A stretch of DNA of 64,000 bases from Treponema putidum (lineage in GTDB: Bacteria > Spirochaetota > Spirochaetia > Treponematales > Treponemataceae), in contig NZ_CP009228.1 of assembly GCF_000755145.1 (NCBI RefSeq), positions 2,527,694-2,591,693 of the forward strand, read 5' to 3'. A model generated the notes under the pieces. It worked only from the letters and a program-made list of their open reading frames with translations. It was not told the DNA's origin and did no database searches. Made by a program: the position numbers and the translations under genes. Positions 1 to 9,114 of the stretch are shown here, piece by piece. Numbering within the stretch: position 1 is the first letter of the stretch; every line of letters begins with the position of its first letter.

Positions 1-1167
1 AAATTTACACCTCTTCTGTACATGGAAAAGAAAAAACTTTATCCTGCCCTCTCATTTCTTTATGGAGGCATTACAAAATCAAGTTTTTTAAACCGGATGC
101 TTTTTAAGGAGAATTTCGAAAAAAAGCCCTTTTATACAGGAATAAGTCTTTCCCCTAAATACCTGATAGGAATCTCAAAATCGAAATTCGATGCAAGTCT
201 AGGTACCGAATTTGCAATAAAAAATTTTAATTTAGCATTTTTTTTAGAACAAAAGCCGAAAGAGCTATGGCCGGACATTTCATTTTGTACGGCTTATAAA
301 AAAGAAAATGAAAATATATTGCTCAATATGAGCCTTTTTTCTTCTTTAACGAATTCCGCCTACTCTCAATTTAATTTAAAAGCACCCAATTATGATCAGT
401 TTTATTCTGGAGAATTTATATTAGCCGAAAAGGGTACGGTATCTTCTATGCTTTTATCGGCAATAGGAATAAAAATTCCTTATGGAAAAAGATCGGGAAC
501 AGGTAAATACGGTTTAGATTTTTTAGGTAAGGCTGAATACAATTTTCAAAGCGAGTATTTTGCGGCTAATGCAGGAATTATGTTTGAAAATGACGGAACT
601 TTAAAAACTTTCTTTCAGCCTAAAATTTCAGTTGATGTTTTGGATCTGGGCTTCTCTTATAATTTTTTAAGAAAATATTTTGAAAAGAAAAAATTGTTTC
701 AAAATTTCCATTCAGGAGGAATGGGCTTAGGTCTTAGCTTTACAAAATTTAAATTTACCGGAGAAGTTTATTATAATGATTTATCATGGGATCTTAAAGG
801 ACAAGTGAAAATTCCTGCCAAACTTTTTCTTAATACTATCTTTTCAATAAAAGGAAATGCAGAGTTAGAAGAAAAATCTCAAAATCCGTTTATAGTAAAA
901 AACTATTCTTTTTCATCGGACATTAAAATAAAATTTAATAAAATTTTCGATCTAAATTTTTCAGCATCTTTTATGCAAAAAAATAAAATAGTAAAAAAGA
1001 ATAAAAAACCATATATAGTTTGGGAAAAAGGCGTTTTCGACTTTTCCGCTCAGGCAGAGTTTAGGAAAAAAACAAGACGGACATCAAACTCTTTTAAGGG
1101 CGAAATAATATTGGAAACTGCTAAGCCTTTTATAAAAGGAAGCCTTGCATATAAAATAAGTTTTTAA
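1..1167 (+). CDS. Hypothetical barrel-like protein, 5' end outside the window
   Basis: The reading frame is open from the first base of the window. The first ATG (22) has no ribosome binding site before it, so the true start probably lies upstream and at least 388 codons are visible. The protein has many short alternating hydrophobic/polar stretches rich in Phe, Lys and Gly (for example FNLAFFLEQ, LDFLGKAEYNF, FTGEVYYNDL) and ends in Lys-Ile-Ser-Phe. A C-terminal aromatic residue and such alternation are typical of outer-membrane beta barrels. The family was not recognised and the barrel call is an inference. Its stop overlaps the stop of the convergent epimerase gene by four bases. Confidence 0.6.
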   Translation, partial: KFTPLLYMEKKKLYPALSFLYGGITKSSFLNRMLFKENFEKKPFYTGISLSPKYLIGISKSKFDASLGTEFAIKNFNLAFFLEQKPKELWPDISFCTAYKKENENILLNMSLFSSLTNSAYSQFNLKAPNYDQFYSGEFILAEKGTVSSMLLSAIGIKIPYGKRSGTGKYGLDFLGKAEYNFQSEYFAANAGIMFENDGTLKTFFQPKISVDVLDLGFSYNFLRKYFEKKKLFQNFHSGGMGLGLSFTKFKFTGEVYYNDLSWDLKGQVKIPAKLFLNTIFSIKGNAELEEKSQNPFIVKNYSFSSDIKIKFNKIFDLNFSASFMQKNKIVKKNKKPYIVWEKGVFDFSAQAEFRKKTRRTSNSFKGEIILETAKPFIKGSLAYKISF

Positions 1168-2219
1168 AATGCAAAGTGCCAAAGAGTCTCATGTTCATAA
1201 ACTTCGCCAGGTTTAATTACAGTATTAGGGAAATCAGGCTGATGCACCGAATCGGGAAAGGCTTGACTTTCAAGGCAAAGCCCTGCAAATTTATTGTACA
1301 CGTCTCCGTTTTTACCCAATTCATTGTCAAGAAAACCTCCTGTGTACATTACAAGAGCAGGTTGAGTTGAGTAAACTGTTAATGTCCTCTTGGTAACCGG
1401 TTCTTTTACTATCGCCGCCAAGGTTTTATGGTCACTGACTTCTTTTTTTATAACCCAGCTGTTATCAAAACCACCGCCTATTTTTTGCACGCCCTCGCTC
1501 AAAAGTCTGGGCTTTCTAAAGTCATAGCCGGTATTTTCTACATTTAAAAATTTACCCGTCGGAATAAGCTCTTGATTGGTTTCAAGATATTGCTCTGAAA
1601 ATATTTGAACCTCATGGTTTAATACCGAAACATAGGAACCGTTGGACTGCATTCCGGCAGGATTTAAGTTAAAATAGCTGTGATTGGTAAAATTAACCGG
1701 TGTTGTTTTATCGGAGACGGCCTTATATCTTATAATAACCTCATTATCAGGCGTAAGAGAATAGCTTACTTCAATTTTTAAATTTCCGGGAAACCCCTGC
1801 TCTCCATCGGGAGAGGTACGCAAAAAAACAACACCGGCTTCTTGCTTATTTTTAAAGGTTTTCGCTTCATACTGCATTTTATCATAAAACGGATAACCTC
1901 CATGAAGACAGTGTTTGCCGCCGTCATTAGGTGTTAAAAGATATTGCTGATTTCCTAAAGCAAATTCCGCATTTGAAATTCTTCCTGCATATCGGCCTAT
2001 AAAAGATCCGAAATGCGGAAAATTATTTATATAGCCGATAAAACTTGAATATCCTAAAACTACATCATCAAAACCGCCGTTTTTTGACGGCAAAAGGATT
2101 CCTGTAATACAGCATCCGTAATTAGTACAACAGAGCATCATTTTGCCGTTAAAAATCGTAAATAATAAGGCCTTATTTCCGTTTGAAAATATTCCGAATT
2201 CGGTAGTTGTTATCTTCAT
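1164..2219 (-). CDS. galM: Aldose 1-epimerase (galactose mutarotase)
   Basis: This enzyme interconverts the alpha and beta anomers of aldoses such as galactose at the head of the Leloir pathway. The 351-residue length is normal for the family. Family features are visible: GSFIGRYAGRISNAEF and GGKHCLHGG near residues 70-110 (substrate-binding Arg and His), a TNHSYFNL motif near 180 with the catalytic His, and a late LCLESQAFPDS segment with the catalytic Glu region. A clear GGAGG precedes the ATG by a few bases. The gene stands alone, convergent with the upstream hypothetical and divergent from the PhnD-like gene. Cytoplasmic; no signal peptide is seen. Confidence 0.93.
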   Translation of the reverse strand: MKITTTEFGIFSNGNKALLFTIFNGKMMLCCTNYGCCITGILLPSKNGGFDDVVLGYSSFIGYINNFPHFGSFIGRYAGRISNAEFALGNQQYLLTPNDGGKHCLHGGYPFYDKMQYEAKTFKNKQEAGVVFLRTSPDGEQGFPGNLKIEVSYSLTPDNEVIIRYKAVSDKTTPVNFTNHSYFNLNPAGMQSNGSYVSVLNHEVQIFSEQYLETNQELIPTGKFLNVENTGYDFRKPRLLSEGVQKIGGGFDNSWVIKKEVSDHKTLAAIVKEPVTKRTLTVYSTQPALVMYTGGFLDNELGKNGDVYNKFAGLCLESQAFPDSVHQPDFPNTVIKPGEVYEHETLWHFAF

Positions 2220-2247
2220 ATCGTCCTCCCAAAGATTATTATAGGGA

Positions 2248-2280
2248 ACCTCTAAAAACTGAAGTTTTTACAGATACCTT
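2248..2280. repeat. Solo IS-end-like dyad
   Basis: The 13-mer ACCTCTAAAAACT at 2248-2260 is identical to the outer end of the IS relic near 47432-47444 (in inverse orientation). It is followed by a mirrored partner AGTTTTTACAGATACC, giving a short imperfect palindrome with almost no interior. It could be a leftover pair of insertion-sequence ends after excision, or a minimal MITE. It lies in the gap between galM and the PhnD-like gene, which otherwise holds only promoter space. Confidence 0.45.
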
Positions 2281-2333
2281 ATAAGTATAGCACATTATTG
2301 TATTATATGATAGAATGCGGTGCGGAGAATTTT

Positions 2334-3329
2334 ATGAAATACAAAATTATATTATTTTTGGCAGCTTTATGCCTCCTTTTAGGTTGTACTAAAAACGAAA
2401 CACAAAAGCCGGTTACCATGGTATTTTTACCGAATGAATCAAGCGATGCCATGAAGGATGCGCGTCAAGCTTTTATGGAAATAATAAGCGAAGCTGTAGG
2501 CCGCCCCGTAGAAATCAAAACTACAACGGATTATAACATAGCCTTAGAAGCAATTATATCCGGAAATGCAGATATGGCCTACATAGGTGCGGAGGGCTAT
2601 ATAAATGCCCATAAAAGAAATCCGGCCATTGTACCTGCAGTAACAAATTCAGGGCCTAGCGGTACATTGGAAGATGCTTTGTACTATAGTTTTATAGCAG
2701 TAAGAACGGAAGATGCAACCCAATATAAAGATGGAAACAGTTATGACTTGAACCGCTTAAAAGGAAAAAGTCTTTCATTTGTTTCTACAAGTTCGACATC
2801 GGGCTTTGTGATTCCTGCAAATCTGCTGGTAAAAAAATTCGGATTAAACAGTACCGATGAGCTTATTTATGACACCTCGGTTTTTTCTAAGGTTTTGTTT
2901 GCCGGTTCCCATCAAGGCTCACAGGTTAATCTTTTTAGAAAAGATGCGGATGCTGCAGCTTTTGCAATTCCTCAAACAATCGGAGTCTATGATTTGATTT
3001 CAGGAGAAGCCTACCAGACAGGAGCCTCTTACAAGGTTGTAGAAGGAGCTGTCGAACCCTTCGGAAAATTTCCGGGAAGCGAAATTACGATTATACAATC
3101 TATTCCGGTTTTAAACGCCCCAATAGTCATGAACACAAAGACCCTTTCCCCCGACGAACAGAACAAAATACAGGAAGCCCTTACCTCCGAAAAAACGGCA
3201 AATAATCCAGGTATTTTTAAAATAAACGGATCAGATAAAAAAGGAATGTACCCAAAATACACCGAAAAAACAAAACTTGTTAAAACTACGGATGATTGGT
3301 ATGACAAAATAAGAAATTTGACAAAATAA
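2334..3329 (+). CDS. PhnD-like phosphate/phosphonate substrate-binding lipoprotein
   Basis: This is a probable periplasmic solute-binding lipoprotein of the PhnD family. The start was placed at the ATG at 2334, not the in-frame one 36 bases upstream. A GGAGAA ribosome site precedes it, and it directly opens a signal peptide (MKYKIILFLAALCLLLGC) with a lipobox LLLGC whose Cys would be acylated. Family features follow: FLPNESS, residues ADMAYIGAEGYINAHKR, and SLSFVSTSSTSGFVIPANLL near the ligand pocket. No ATPase or permease of a phosphonate ABC transporter is adjacent; the next gene is a tRNA. The protein may act with a distant transporter or as a sensor. The ligand cannot be read from the sequence. 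Confidence 0.85.
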   Translation: MKYKIILFLAALCLLLGCTKNETQKPVTMVFLPNESSDAMKDARQAFMEIISEAVGRPVEIKTTTDYNIALEAIISGNADMAYIGAEGYINAHKRNPAIVPAVTNSGPSGTLEDALYYSFIAVRTEDATQYKDGNSYDLNRLKGKSLSFVSTSSTSGFVIPANLLVKKFGLNSTDELIYDTSVFSKVLFAGSHQGSQVNLFRKDADAAAFAIPQTIGVYDLISGEAYQTGASYKVVEGAVEPFGKFPGSEITIIQSIPVLNAPIVMNTKTLSPDEQNKIQEALTSEKTANNPGIFKINGSDKKGMYPKYTEKTKLVKTTDDWYDKIRNLTK

Positions 3330-3364
3330 GTTTGTAAAAATTTTGACAAAGTTTGTAAAAAGTC

Positions 3365-3393
3365 TTGACATAACGCTGCTTATATGCTATACT
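3365..3393 (+). promoter_or_regulatory. Sigma-70 promoter of the initiator tRNA
   Basis: TTGACA (3365-3370) is followed by a 17-base spacer and TATACT (3388-3393), a near-consensus housekeeping promoter ending 11 bases before the tRNA. Just upstream (3317-3362) two direct repeats of the form TTGACAAA..GTTTGTAAAAA carry extra TTGACA boxes without matching -10 boxes. Confidence 0.85.
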
Positions 3394-3404
3394 CCTCCCC
3401 ACAT

Positions 3405-3477
3405 CGCAGGGTAGAGCAGTTGGCAGCTCGTCGGGCTCATAACCCGGAGGTCGGAGGTTCGAGTCCTCTCCCTGCTA
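3405..3477 (+). tRNA. Initiator tRNA-Met (CAT anticodon)
   Basis: The 73-base cloverleaf folds cleanly. The acceptor stem is CGCAGGG/CCCTGCT, the D-stem GAGC/GCTC, the anticodon loop CTCATAA, the T-stem GGAGG/CCTCT, and the T-loop TTCGAGT. Two initiator hallmarks are visible: the first acceptor position is unpaired (C opposite T), and the anticodon stem carries three consecutive G:C pairs (GGG/CCC) next to the loop. These argue for formyl-Met initiator and not elongator Met or Ile. CCA is not encoded after the discriminator A. Confidence 0.95.
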
Positions 3478-3486
3478 ACCTTTTTT

Positions 3487-3514
3487 AAAGGCACTCAAAT
3501 GAGTGCCTTTTTTT
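3487..3514 (+). terminator. Rho-independent terminator after the tRNA
   Basis: AAAGGCACTCA, a two-base loop and TGAGTGCCTTT form a perfect 11-bp stem, followed by TTTT on the + strand. It ends the tRNA transcript and separates it from the convergent rodA gene. Confidence 0.93.
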
Positions 3515-3531
3515 GTGGTTAGCCGTTTTAA

Positions 3532-4833
3532 TCACAATTGACGCAAGTTTATTCCGATAACAACTCCAACGGAAATCATAGCCGTCCAAAGGGAAGAACC
3601 GCCATAGGATAAGAACAGGAGGGGTATTCCGGTAATAGGCATTATACCCATTACCATGCCTACATTTACAAAAAAATGGAAAAAGAACATTGCCAAAATA
3701 CCCGAAACAATCAACTTTCCAAAAAGGTCATCACAACGCTTAATCGAAAGAAAAAATCTAAAAAAAACTATACTGTAAAGAAAAAAAACAAAAAGGCCGC
3801 CTAAAAGGCCCCATTCTTCAGATAAAATACTAAATATAAAGTCCGTACTTTGTTCAGGTAAATAACGGTAATGGCTTTGAGTGCCCATAAGGTAACCTCG
3901 TCCCGTTAAGCCGCCCGAACCTATAGCTGTAATTGACTGAATTATATTCCAGCCGTGTTTTAAAGGATCTACTTCCGGATCTAAAAAAATAATTAAACGC
4001 ATCATCTGATATTCTTTTAAAGCCCTAACCCCTACTATGGAACCTGCAAATGCTATGGTAACAAGCGAAAGAACATAGGCAATCCAATAATAATATCTTC
4101 TTTTTAATAAAAGATTCCCTATAATAGCAATAACGGTTGAGATGCTCATCGCAAAAAGTATAATAAGCGATATTTGTGAACGTTTTAACAAGGTTGTCAT
4201 AACATTGCTTGTTTTTAAAATTACTTCTTCCCAAAGAGGCATAAGAGTAAAAACAATAGTCAAAATTCCTAAGAAGAATACATATAAAATAAACCTCAAG
4301 GGAATACCTGCAATAAAGCACATTATCAAAAAAATCGGAATATATACGCTTGCTGTTCCAAGGTCAGGCTGTTTTAAAATAAGGGCAACAGGTACAATCA
4401 TTATAACCATAGCCTTTATAAACCGCTTCAGAGGTTCTTCATTTTGCGACTTTTCCAAGTAATAAGCTAAAAAAAGAATAAAAATAAGTTTTATAAATTC
4501 TGAGGGCTGAATACCAAGATTCTTTAAACCTATCCAACTCCTTGCATTATGCCTGACCGTTCCGAAGATACCGGTGTAAAGAAGCAAAAGCATTCCCAAC
4601 AAATAAATTAAAAAGGTTCTATCCTTTATCTTTCTATAATCATAAATACAAGAAAGTAAAAGAAGAACAATACCGGTACAAACCCATAAAATCTGTTTAT
4701 TGTACTCTTTAGAAACAAGCTCTCCTGAAGAATTTACGCCTGAAGAATAAATAAAAAGTATACCTATAAATGACAAAAGAACAACGGCTAAAAATAATAA
4801 ATAATCGAAATTTGTAATTTTACGTATATTCAT
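3532..4833 (-). CDS. rodA: SEDS-family peptidoglycan polymerase RodA
   Basis: RodA is the membrane glycosyltransferase of the elongation machinery; it polymerises lipid II together with PBP2. The 433-residue protein has about ten or more membrane segments. The family C-terminal signature is present as FFFHFFVNVGMVMGIMPITGIPLLFLSYGGSSLW. The central DPLKHGWNIIQSITAIGSGGLTGRG segment matches the SEDS core. It is the last gene of the mreBCD-mrdA operon, and its ATG overlaps the PBP2 stop by four bases, implying translational coupling. RodA is preferred over FtsW because of the PBP2/MreB context. It is slightly longer than the E. coli protein, through an extra internal hydrophobic stretch near residues 215-260. 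Confidence 0.95.
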   Translation of the reverse strand: MNIRKITNFDYLLFLAVVLLSFIGILFIYSSGVNSSGELVSKEYNKQILWVCTGIVLLLLSCIYDYRKIKDRTFLIYLLGMLLLLYTGIFGTVRHNARSWIGLKNLGIQPSEFIKLIFILFLAYYLEKSQNEEPLKRFIKAMVIMIVPVALILKQPDLGTASVYIPIFLIMCFIAGIPLRFILYVFFLGILTIVFTLMPLWEEVILKTSNVMTTLLKRSQISLIILFAMSISTVIAIIGNLLLKRRYYYWIAYVLSLVTIAFAGSIVGVRALKEYQMMRLIIFLDPEVDPLKHGWNIIQSITAIGSGGLTGRGYLMGTQSHYRYLPEQSTDFIFSILSEEWGLLGGLFVFFLYSIVFFRFFLSIKRCDDLFGKLIVSGILAMFFFHFFVNVGMVMGIMPITGIPLLFLSYGGSSLWTAMISVGVVIGINLRQL

Positions 4834-6683
4834 TCGCTCCTCCTTGTAACCGCAGGAAGATGCTTAAATCCCAAATAGTCTATAGTTTCATCATAGTTTT
4901 GATTTGCAAGTGTTCCATGCAATATTATATTGGCAGCATAAGGAGCCCACCACTCCCACTCGTTTGCAGCCTCAACAATAACACAGACAACAACCATATC
5001 TTTAGGAGGTGCATCATAAGGACCATAAGCTACCATCCACGAATGCCACCTATCCTGTAAACCAACTTCAGCCGTTCCGGTCTTGCCTGCAAAGCGAAAC
5101 ATAGGATTTTTCATAGGATATCTTGCTTCTCCCTGTATTGTAACAAGATTCATAGCCTGCCTAACCTGTTCAAAAACTTCCTTACTTATATTTTCTTTGT
5201 GCAGAATTTCAGGCTCAATTGTTTTTATTACCTCGCCGCTTGAAGGATCCCTTATTTCTTTTAAAAGATGAGGCTTATAAATTATTCCGTTGTTTATCAC
5301 CATACAAGCCATATTTGCTATTTGGAGAGGAGAAGCAAGAGTAAAGCCTTGGCCTATAGACATATTCATTGTATCCCCGTTAAGCCATTTTTCATGATAA
5401 CGGCGTTCCTTCCATTTAGGATAAGGAACAAAGCCTTCGGATTGACTGGGTAAATCTATTCCAGTAGATTGACCTAGGCCGAACCGCTTTGCATAGTCAA
5501 CAATCTTTTCAACACCCAGATAATCACGGCAAACCGTCCAATAATAAACATCGCAAGATTTTGCCAGAGCCTCATTTAAGGCTAACTTTCCATGACCCGG
5601 TTTTCTTATATGGCAGCGGAAGACTCGGTTTCCGTATTCAATTTCACCTAAACAAGTAACCGTCGTTTCAGGAGGAAAAGCTTTTTCATTCAATATAGCC
5701 GTGTTCATTATAACCTTAAACGTAGAGGCAGGAGGATAAGAGGCATCCACGACCCGGTTTAAAAGAGGTTTATTTGTATCTTTAAGCAGTTCTGCTACAA
5801 GGGAGCCGGCATTTTCCTTACCGAATATATTTTGGTCAAAAAAAGGATAGGAAACCATTGCCAAAACCTCGCCTGTTGTAGGCTTTAATACCACAGCTGC
5901 CCCTATTCTAGGACCCAAGGCATCTTCGGCAAGTTTTTGAATTCTTTTGTCGATCGTAAGAACAAGGTTATTTCCCATTTTAGGAGGCGTTACAACCGTA
6001 GTGTTTTCTATGTATTTACCTTTAGCATCTACAGTCCGGAATTCCACCCCATCGGTGCCCCGTAAAATTTCATCATATTGTTTTTCAATCCCGGCCTTAC
6101 CGATTATACTGCTTGAAGTATAGCCCTTGTTATAAAATCTAGTCAATTCGTCTGCAGTAATATCTCCGACATATCCTATTATGTGAGAAAAAGAACGGGT
6201 ATCTACATAGTTTCTAACAGGCTTTGAATGCCATGAAACGCCCGGAAGAGAATCTATATTTTCTGCAATTTGTACAACCGTAGAATAATCTACATTAGAT
6301 TTTACTTCTATAGATCTAAAATCCCTTCTGACACTTGCCGGTAATTTTTTTTCTATTTCAGAAACGGGAATTTTTAATATTGAGCTTAATCTGTTTATTA
6401 CGGTATCAAACTCCTGACGCGGAACTTCGCCCGGAACAATATCAACAGCAAAGGAATCGATATTTAAAACCATCGGCGTATTTGCTTCCCTATCAAAAAT
6501 TTCCCCCCGCTGAGCAGGTATAACAGCCGTCCGTTTTGAAATATTTTGAGATTTCCTCTTAAATTGATCTCCATGAATAATCTGCATTGAAAACAATTTA
6601 TAAGAATAAGCAATTAAAATAAAAAATACAAAAATCGAAAATAACCTAAGTCTTGAATTTAAACTGTCGTCGTTATCTTTCAT
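4830..6683 (-). CDS. mrdA: Penicillin-binding protein 2, elongation transpeptidase
   Basis: This class B PBP cross-links peptidoglycan during cell elongation and partners with RodA. It has a single N-terminal membrane anchor (residues about 13-33) and a dimerisation/pedestal domain beginning with VIPAQRGEIFDRE. The C-terminal transpeptidase has the active-site Ser-x-x-Lys in PASTFKV (about residue 320), an SxN-type motif seen as SCDVYYW, and the KTGTAEV box (about residue 535). At 617 residues it has normal family length. It is translationally coupled to mreD upstream and rodA downstream by four-base overlaps. It would be a beta-lactam target; no resistance feature can be read. Confidence 0.96.
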   Translation of the reverse strand: MKDNDDSLNSRLRLFSIFVFFILIAYSYKLFSMQIIHGDQFKRKSQNISKRTAVIPAQRGEIFDREANTPMVLNIDSFAVDIVPGEVPRQEFDTVINRLSSILKIPVSEIEKKLPASVRRDFRSIEVKSNVDYSTVVQIAENIDSLPGVSWHSKPVRNYVDTRSFSHIIGYVGDITADELTRFYNKGYTSSSIIGKAGIEKQYDEILRGTDGVEFRTVDAKGKYIENTTVVTPPKMGNNLVLTIDKRIQKLAEDALGPRIGAAVVLKPTTGEVLAMVSYPFFDQNIFGKENAGSLVAELLKDTNKPLLNRVVDASYPPASTFKVIMNTAILNEKAFPPETTVTCLGEIEYGNRVFRCHIRKPGHGKLALNEALAKSCDVYYWTVCRDYLGVEKIVDYAKRFGLGQSTGIDLPSQSEGFVPYPKWKERRYHEKWLNGDTMNMSIGQGFTLASPLQIANMACMVINNGIIYKPHLLKEIRDPSSGEVIKTIEPEILHKENISKEVFEQVRQAMNLVTIQGEARYPMKNPMFRFAGKTGTAEVGLQDRWHSWMVAYGPYDAPPKDMVVVCVIVEAANEWEWWAPYAANIILHGTLANQNYDETIDYLGFKHLPAVTRRSE

Positions 6684-7189
6684 ATTGAACCATACTCCTT
6701 TGATATAAAGGCCTGAGGAAAAAGATTAAAAAATAAAAATACCAGAGGAGAAAAGAAAATGTTTACTGCCGACTCTATAGCAAAATTAAGAGAAAAGATA
6801 TTGTATGTATGAATATTTTGCCCAAAGAGTATCTTTAAAATAAATAGAAGTAAAACTTTAAATACAAAGCCTAAACCTCCTAAAATGCAAGGGAAAATTA
6901 CCTTATTTAAATTATAAAGACCGTAAAATTTTCCTACAATGTACCCTGTTAAAGTAAAAATAAAGGAATGTAAGCCTATGGGAGCTGCCGAGAGAAAATC
7001 GGCCAAGAGGCCGGCAATAAATCCGCAAATCAAACCTGTAAGAGCTCCGTTTGAAATTGCAATATAAATAACGATCAACAAAACAAAATCAGGTAAAACC
7101 GTAAAAAAAGATATATGAGAAAAAATAGCCGTTTGAAGCAAGGTTATAAAAAAAACACTTAAAGAAGTCCACAAAATAACTTTTTTCAA
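6680..7189 (-). CDS. mreD: Rod-shape determining protein MreD
   Basis: A 169-residue integral membrane protein with about five hydrophobic segments, between mreC and mrdA. Family-typical residues include LPDFVLLIVIYIAISNG and the GLICGFIAGLLADFLSAAPIGLHSF stretch. It is thought to link MreC to the elongation complex in the inner membrane. The start is 4 bases after the mreC stop, and the stop overlaps the PBP2 start. Sequence conservation in this family is low, so the call rests partly on gene order. Confidence 0.93.
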   Translation of the reverse strand: MKKVILWTSLSVFFITLLQTAIFSHISFFTVLPDFVLLIVIYIAISNGALTGLICGFIAGLLADFLSAAPIGLHSFIFTLTGYIVGKFYGLYNLNKVIFPCILGGLGFVFKVLLLFILKILFGQNIHTYNIFSLNFAIESAVNIFFSPLVFLFFNLFPQAFISKEYGSI

Positions 7190-7193
7190 TTTA

Positions 7194-8057
7194 TTAAAAC
7201 TCCTTTTCTATTTTTGAAGTATCAAGCACAAAAACATATTCCAAACAGGAGAAATCTATTATAGGCTTTACATATAGTTCAAGCGAGGTTTCATAATCAT
7301 GTGTTTTAATGTTAGAAACAAATCCTATGGGAATATTTTTTGGAAAAATCGAAGAATCATCAAAACCCGAAGTAATTATTTTATCCCCGATCTTAATGTC
7401 ATCTCCAGCCCTCTTCTTTATGTACTTCATAACTAGGGGAGAGTCCTCTGAACCTTGTCCGCTTACAACACCGCGATGATTTACAAGGTCTACTTTCGCA
7501 GCAACATGACACTGATAGTCATAGATAGGAATAATCATAGATGACCCCCTTCCTACCTGCAAAATTTTTCCTACAAGGGCCATATTTCCGTTTTGAAAAG
7601 CAATAACAGGCATGTCTTTTCTGACACCATGCTTTACCCCTCTGTTAATAATCATCCCCGAATAAAGAGCATTAGGATCATATCCTATTATCTCTGCTGG
7701 AATATTTGCAATTTGGATGGTATCCGTAAATTTTAGAAGGGTACGTAGTTCATTATTCTCTCTTTTTATATCGGCGTTGGAACGCTCCAGAAGCTCGTAC
7801 TTTTCAAGTTGTTTTGTAAGCTCATTATATTTTGCTTTTAGATCCCATAATTCTCTTACGGAAGCAACACTTTCCCCCACAAAGGAAGAAACATTGTATA
7901 CAGCCTTCTCCGTTCCCGCACTTACCGAAAAAGCCAAGCTCTTAAAATCCAAAATGAAAGATCCTCCGGAAAAGGCCATAAAAACCGATGACATGAGAAG
8001 AAATAAAATTAAAAGAAAAACTTCAAGATTCAGTTTAAACGAAAGTTTTTTCTTCAT
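7194..8057 (-). CDS. mreC: Rod-shape determining protein MreC
   Basis: MreC is a bitopic membrane protein whose periplasmic part scaffolds PBP2 and RodA. The 287-residue protein shows one N-terminal transmembrane segment (about 10-33), then a coiled coil (about 70-105, ELTKQLEKYELLERSNADIKRE). A beta-rich domain follows with the family motifs DPNALYSGMIINRG, GVVSGQGSEDSPLVMKYI and DKIITSGFDDSSIFPKNIPIG. It lies six bases after mreB, so co-transcription is very likely. Confidence 0.95.
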   Translation of the reverse strand: MKKKLSFKLNLEVFLLILFLLMSSVFMAFSGGSFILDFKSLAFSVSAGTEKAVYNVSSFVGESVASVRELWDLKAKYNELTKQLEKYELLERSNADIKRENNELRTLLKFTDTIQIANIPAEIIGYDPNALYSGMIINRGVKHGVRKDMPVIAFQNGNMALVGKILQVGRGSSMIIPIYDYQCHVAAKVDLVNHRGVVSGQGSEDSPLVMKYIKKRAGDDIKIGDKIITSGFDDSSIFPKNIPIGFVSNIKTHDYETSLELYVKPIIDFSCLEYVFVLDTSKIEKEF

Positions 8058-8063
8058 GAGCTC

Positions 8064-9098
8064 TTAATTATTTAAACTATCATAGAGGCTGCGGTCAATA
8101 GTCATATCTCTAAATACTTCGTAATACCTGCCGGCACCTATTGCAACACAGTCCATAGGATTTTCGGCCAAGATTACAGGAACGCGTGCTTCTTTTGCTA
8201 TAAGTTTAGGCAATCCCTTTAACAAGGAACCGCCACCCGTCATTACAATACCCCGTTCAACAATATCTGCCGTAAGTTCAGGAGGAGTTTGAGCTAAGGT
8301 TCTTTTAATTTCTTCGACTATTTGTGTAACAGGCTCTTTTAGAGCTTCTCTGACTTCGACAGAATCTATTTCCAATCGGCGGGGAAGTCCTGTAATAGCA
8401 TCGGTACCCTTAATTTCGACCTTTTCTATTGTTTTTTCAGGAGAAGCATTGCCTATGCTTATCTTTACTCTTTCGGCTGTTTGCTCCCCAATGATGAGGT
8501 TATCAACGGAACGGACATGCTTAATAATGGCTTGATCAAACTCGTCGCCTCCTACTCGGATTGCATTCGTTACGACCATACCGCAAAGAGAAATAACCGA
8601 AACCTCTGTAGTTCCGCCTCCGATATCGCAAACCATATTTCCGGCAGGCTCGTGGATAGGAATATTTGCACCGATGGCTGCAACTAAAGATTCTTCTAAA
8701 ACCTTAACATCTCCGGCCCCTGCCTTCATAGCACTTTCATAAACAGCCTTGCTTTCAACATCCGTAATACAGCTGGGAATGCCGATGACCATTCTGGGTT
8801 TTATCAAACGGTGTCTCGGCAAAATTTTAGAAACAAAGTAGCGGATCATCTTTTCGGTAGTGTCCATATCCGCAATAACTCCGTCCTTTAAAGGCCTAAT
8901 CGCAACAATGTTTCCCGGAGTTTTCCAAAGCATTCTTTTAGCCTCGGAACCGACGGCAACCACTCTCTTCGTCCCCCTTTCGACGGCAACAACAGAGGGT
9001 TCATTTACCACGATACCCTTTCCATTCACATAGATAATAGTATTGCAGGTACCCAAATCTATTCCTATATCTGTTGAAAATCTTTTAAAAAAGCCCAT
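8064..9098 (-). CDS. mreB: Actin-like cell-shape protein MreB
   Basis: MreB forms membrane-associated filaments that direct wall synthesis. The start is set at the ATG giving [22 protein letters not shown] lies five bases upstream, and the longer frame would need a TTG. Actin-fold nucleotide motifs are present: [14 protein letters not shown] (phosphate 1), [16 protein letters not shown] (phosphate 2) and [15 protein letters not shown] (adenosine). The N-terminal FFKRF is a plausible amphipathic membrane anchor. It is the first shape gene after the TPR protein and is followed closely by mreC. Confidence 0.97.
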   Translation of the reverse strand: MGFFKRFSTDIGIDLGTCNTIIYVNGKGIVVNEPSVVAVERGTKRVVAVGSEAKRMLWKTPGNIVAIRPLKDGVIADMDTTEKMIRYFVSKILPRHRLIKPRMVIGIPSCITDVESKAVYESAMKAGAGDVKVLEESLVAAIGANIPIHEPAGNMVCDIGGGTTEVSVISLCGMVVTNAIRVGGDEFDQAIIKHVRSVDNLIIGEQTAERVKISIGNASPEKTIEKVEIKGTDAITGLPRRLEIDSVEVREALKEPVTQIVEEIKRTLAQTPPELTADIVERGIVMTGGGSLLKGLPKLIAKEARVPVILAENPMDCVAIGAGRYYEVFRDMTIDRSLYDSLNN

Positions 9099-9114
9099 TT
9101 CATCCCCCAAATAT

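Noticed and set aside
3029-3349. Reverse-strand open frame under the PhnD-like gene
   Set aside because: Fully antisense to a well-supported lipoprotein gene with no ribosome site or family features.
3405-3477. Elongator tRNA-Met or lysidine-type tRNA-Ile
   Set aside because: The mismatched first acceptor pair and three G:C pairs in the anticodon stem are initiator features.
9098-9110. Longer MreB with a TTG start
   Set aside because: MGFFKRF at 9098 fits the family and has GGGGG at proper distance.
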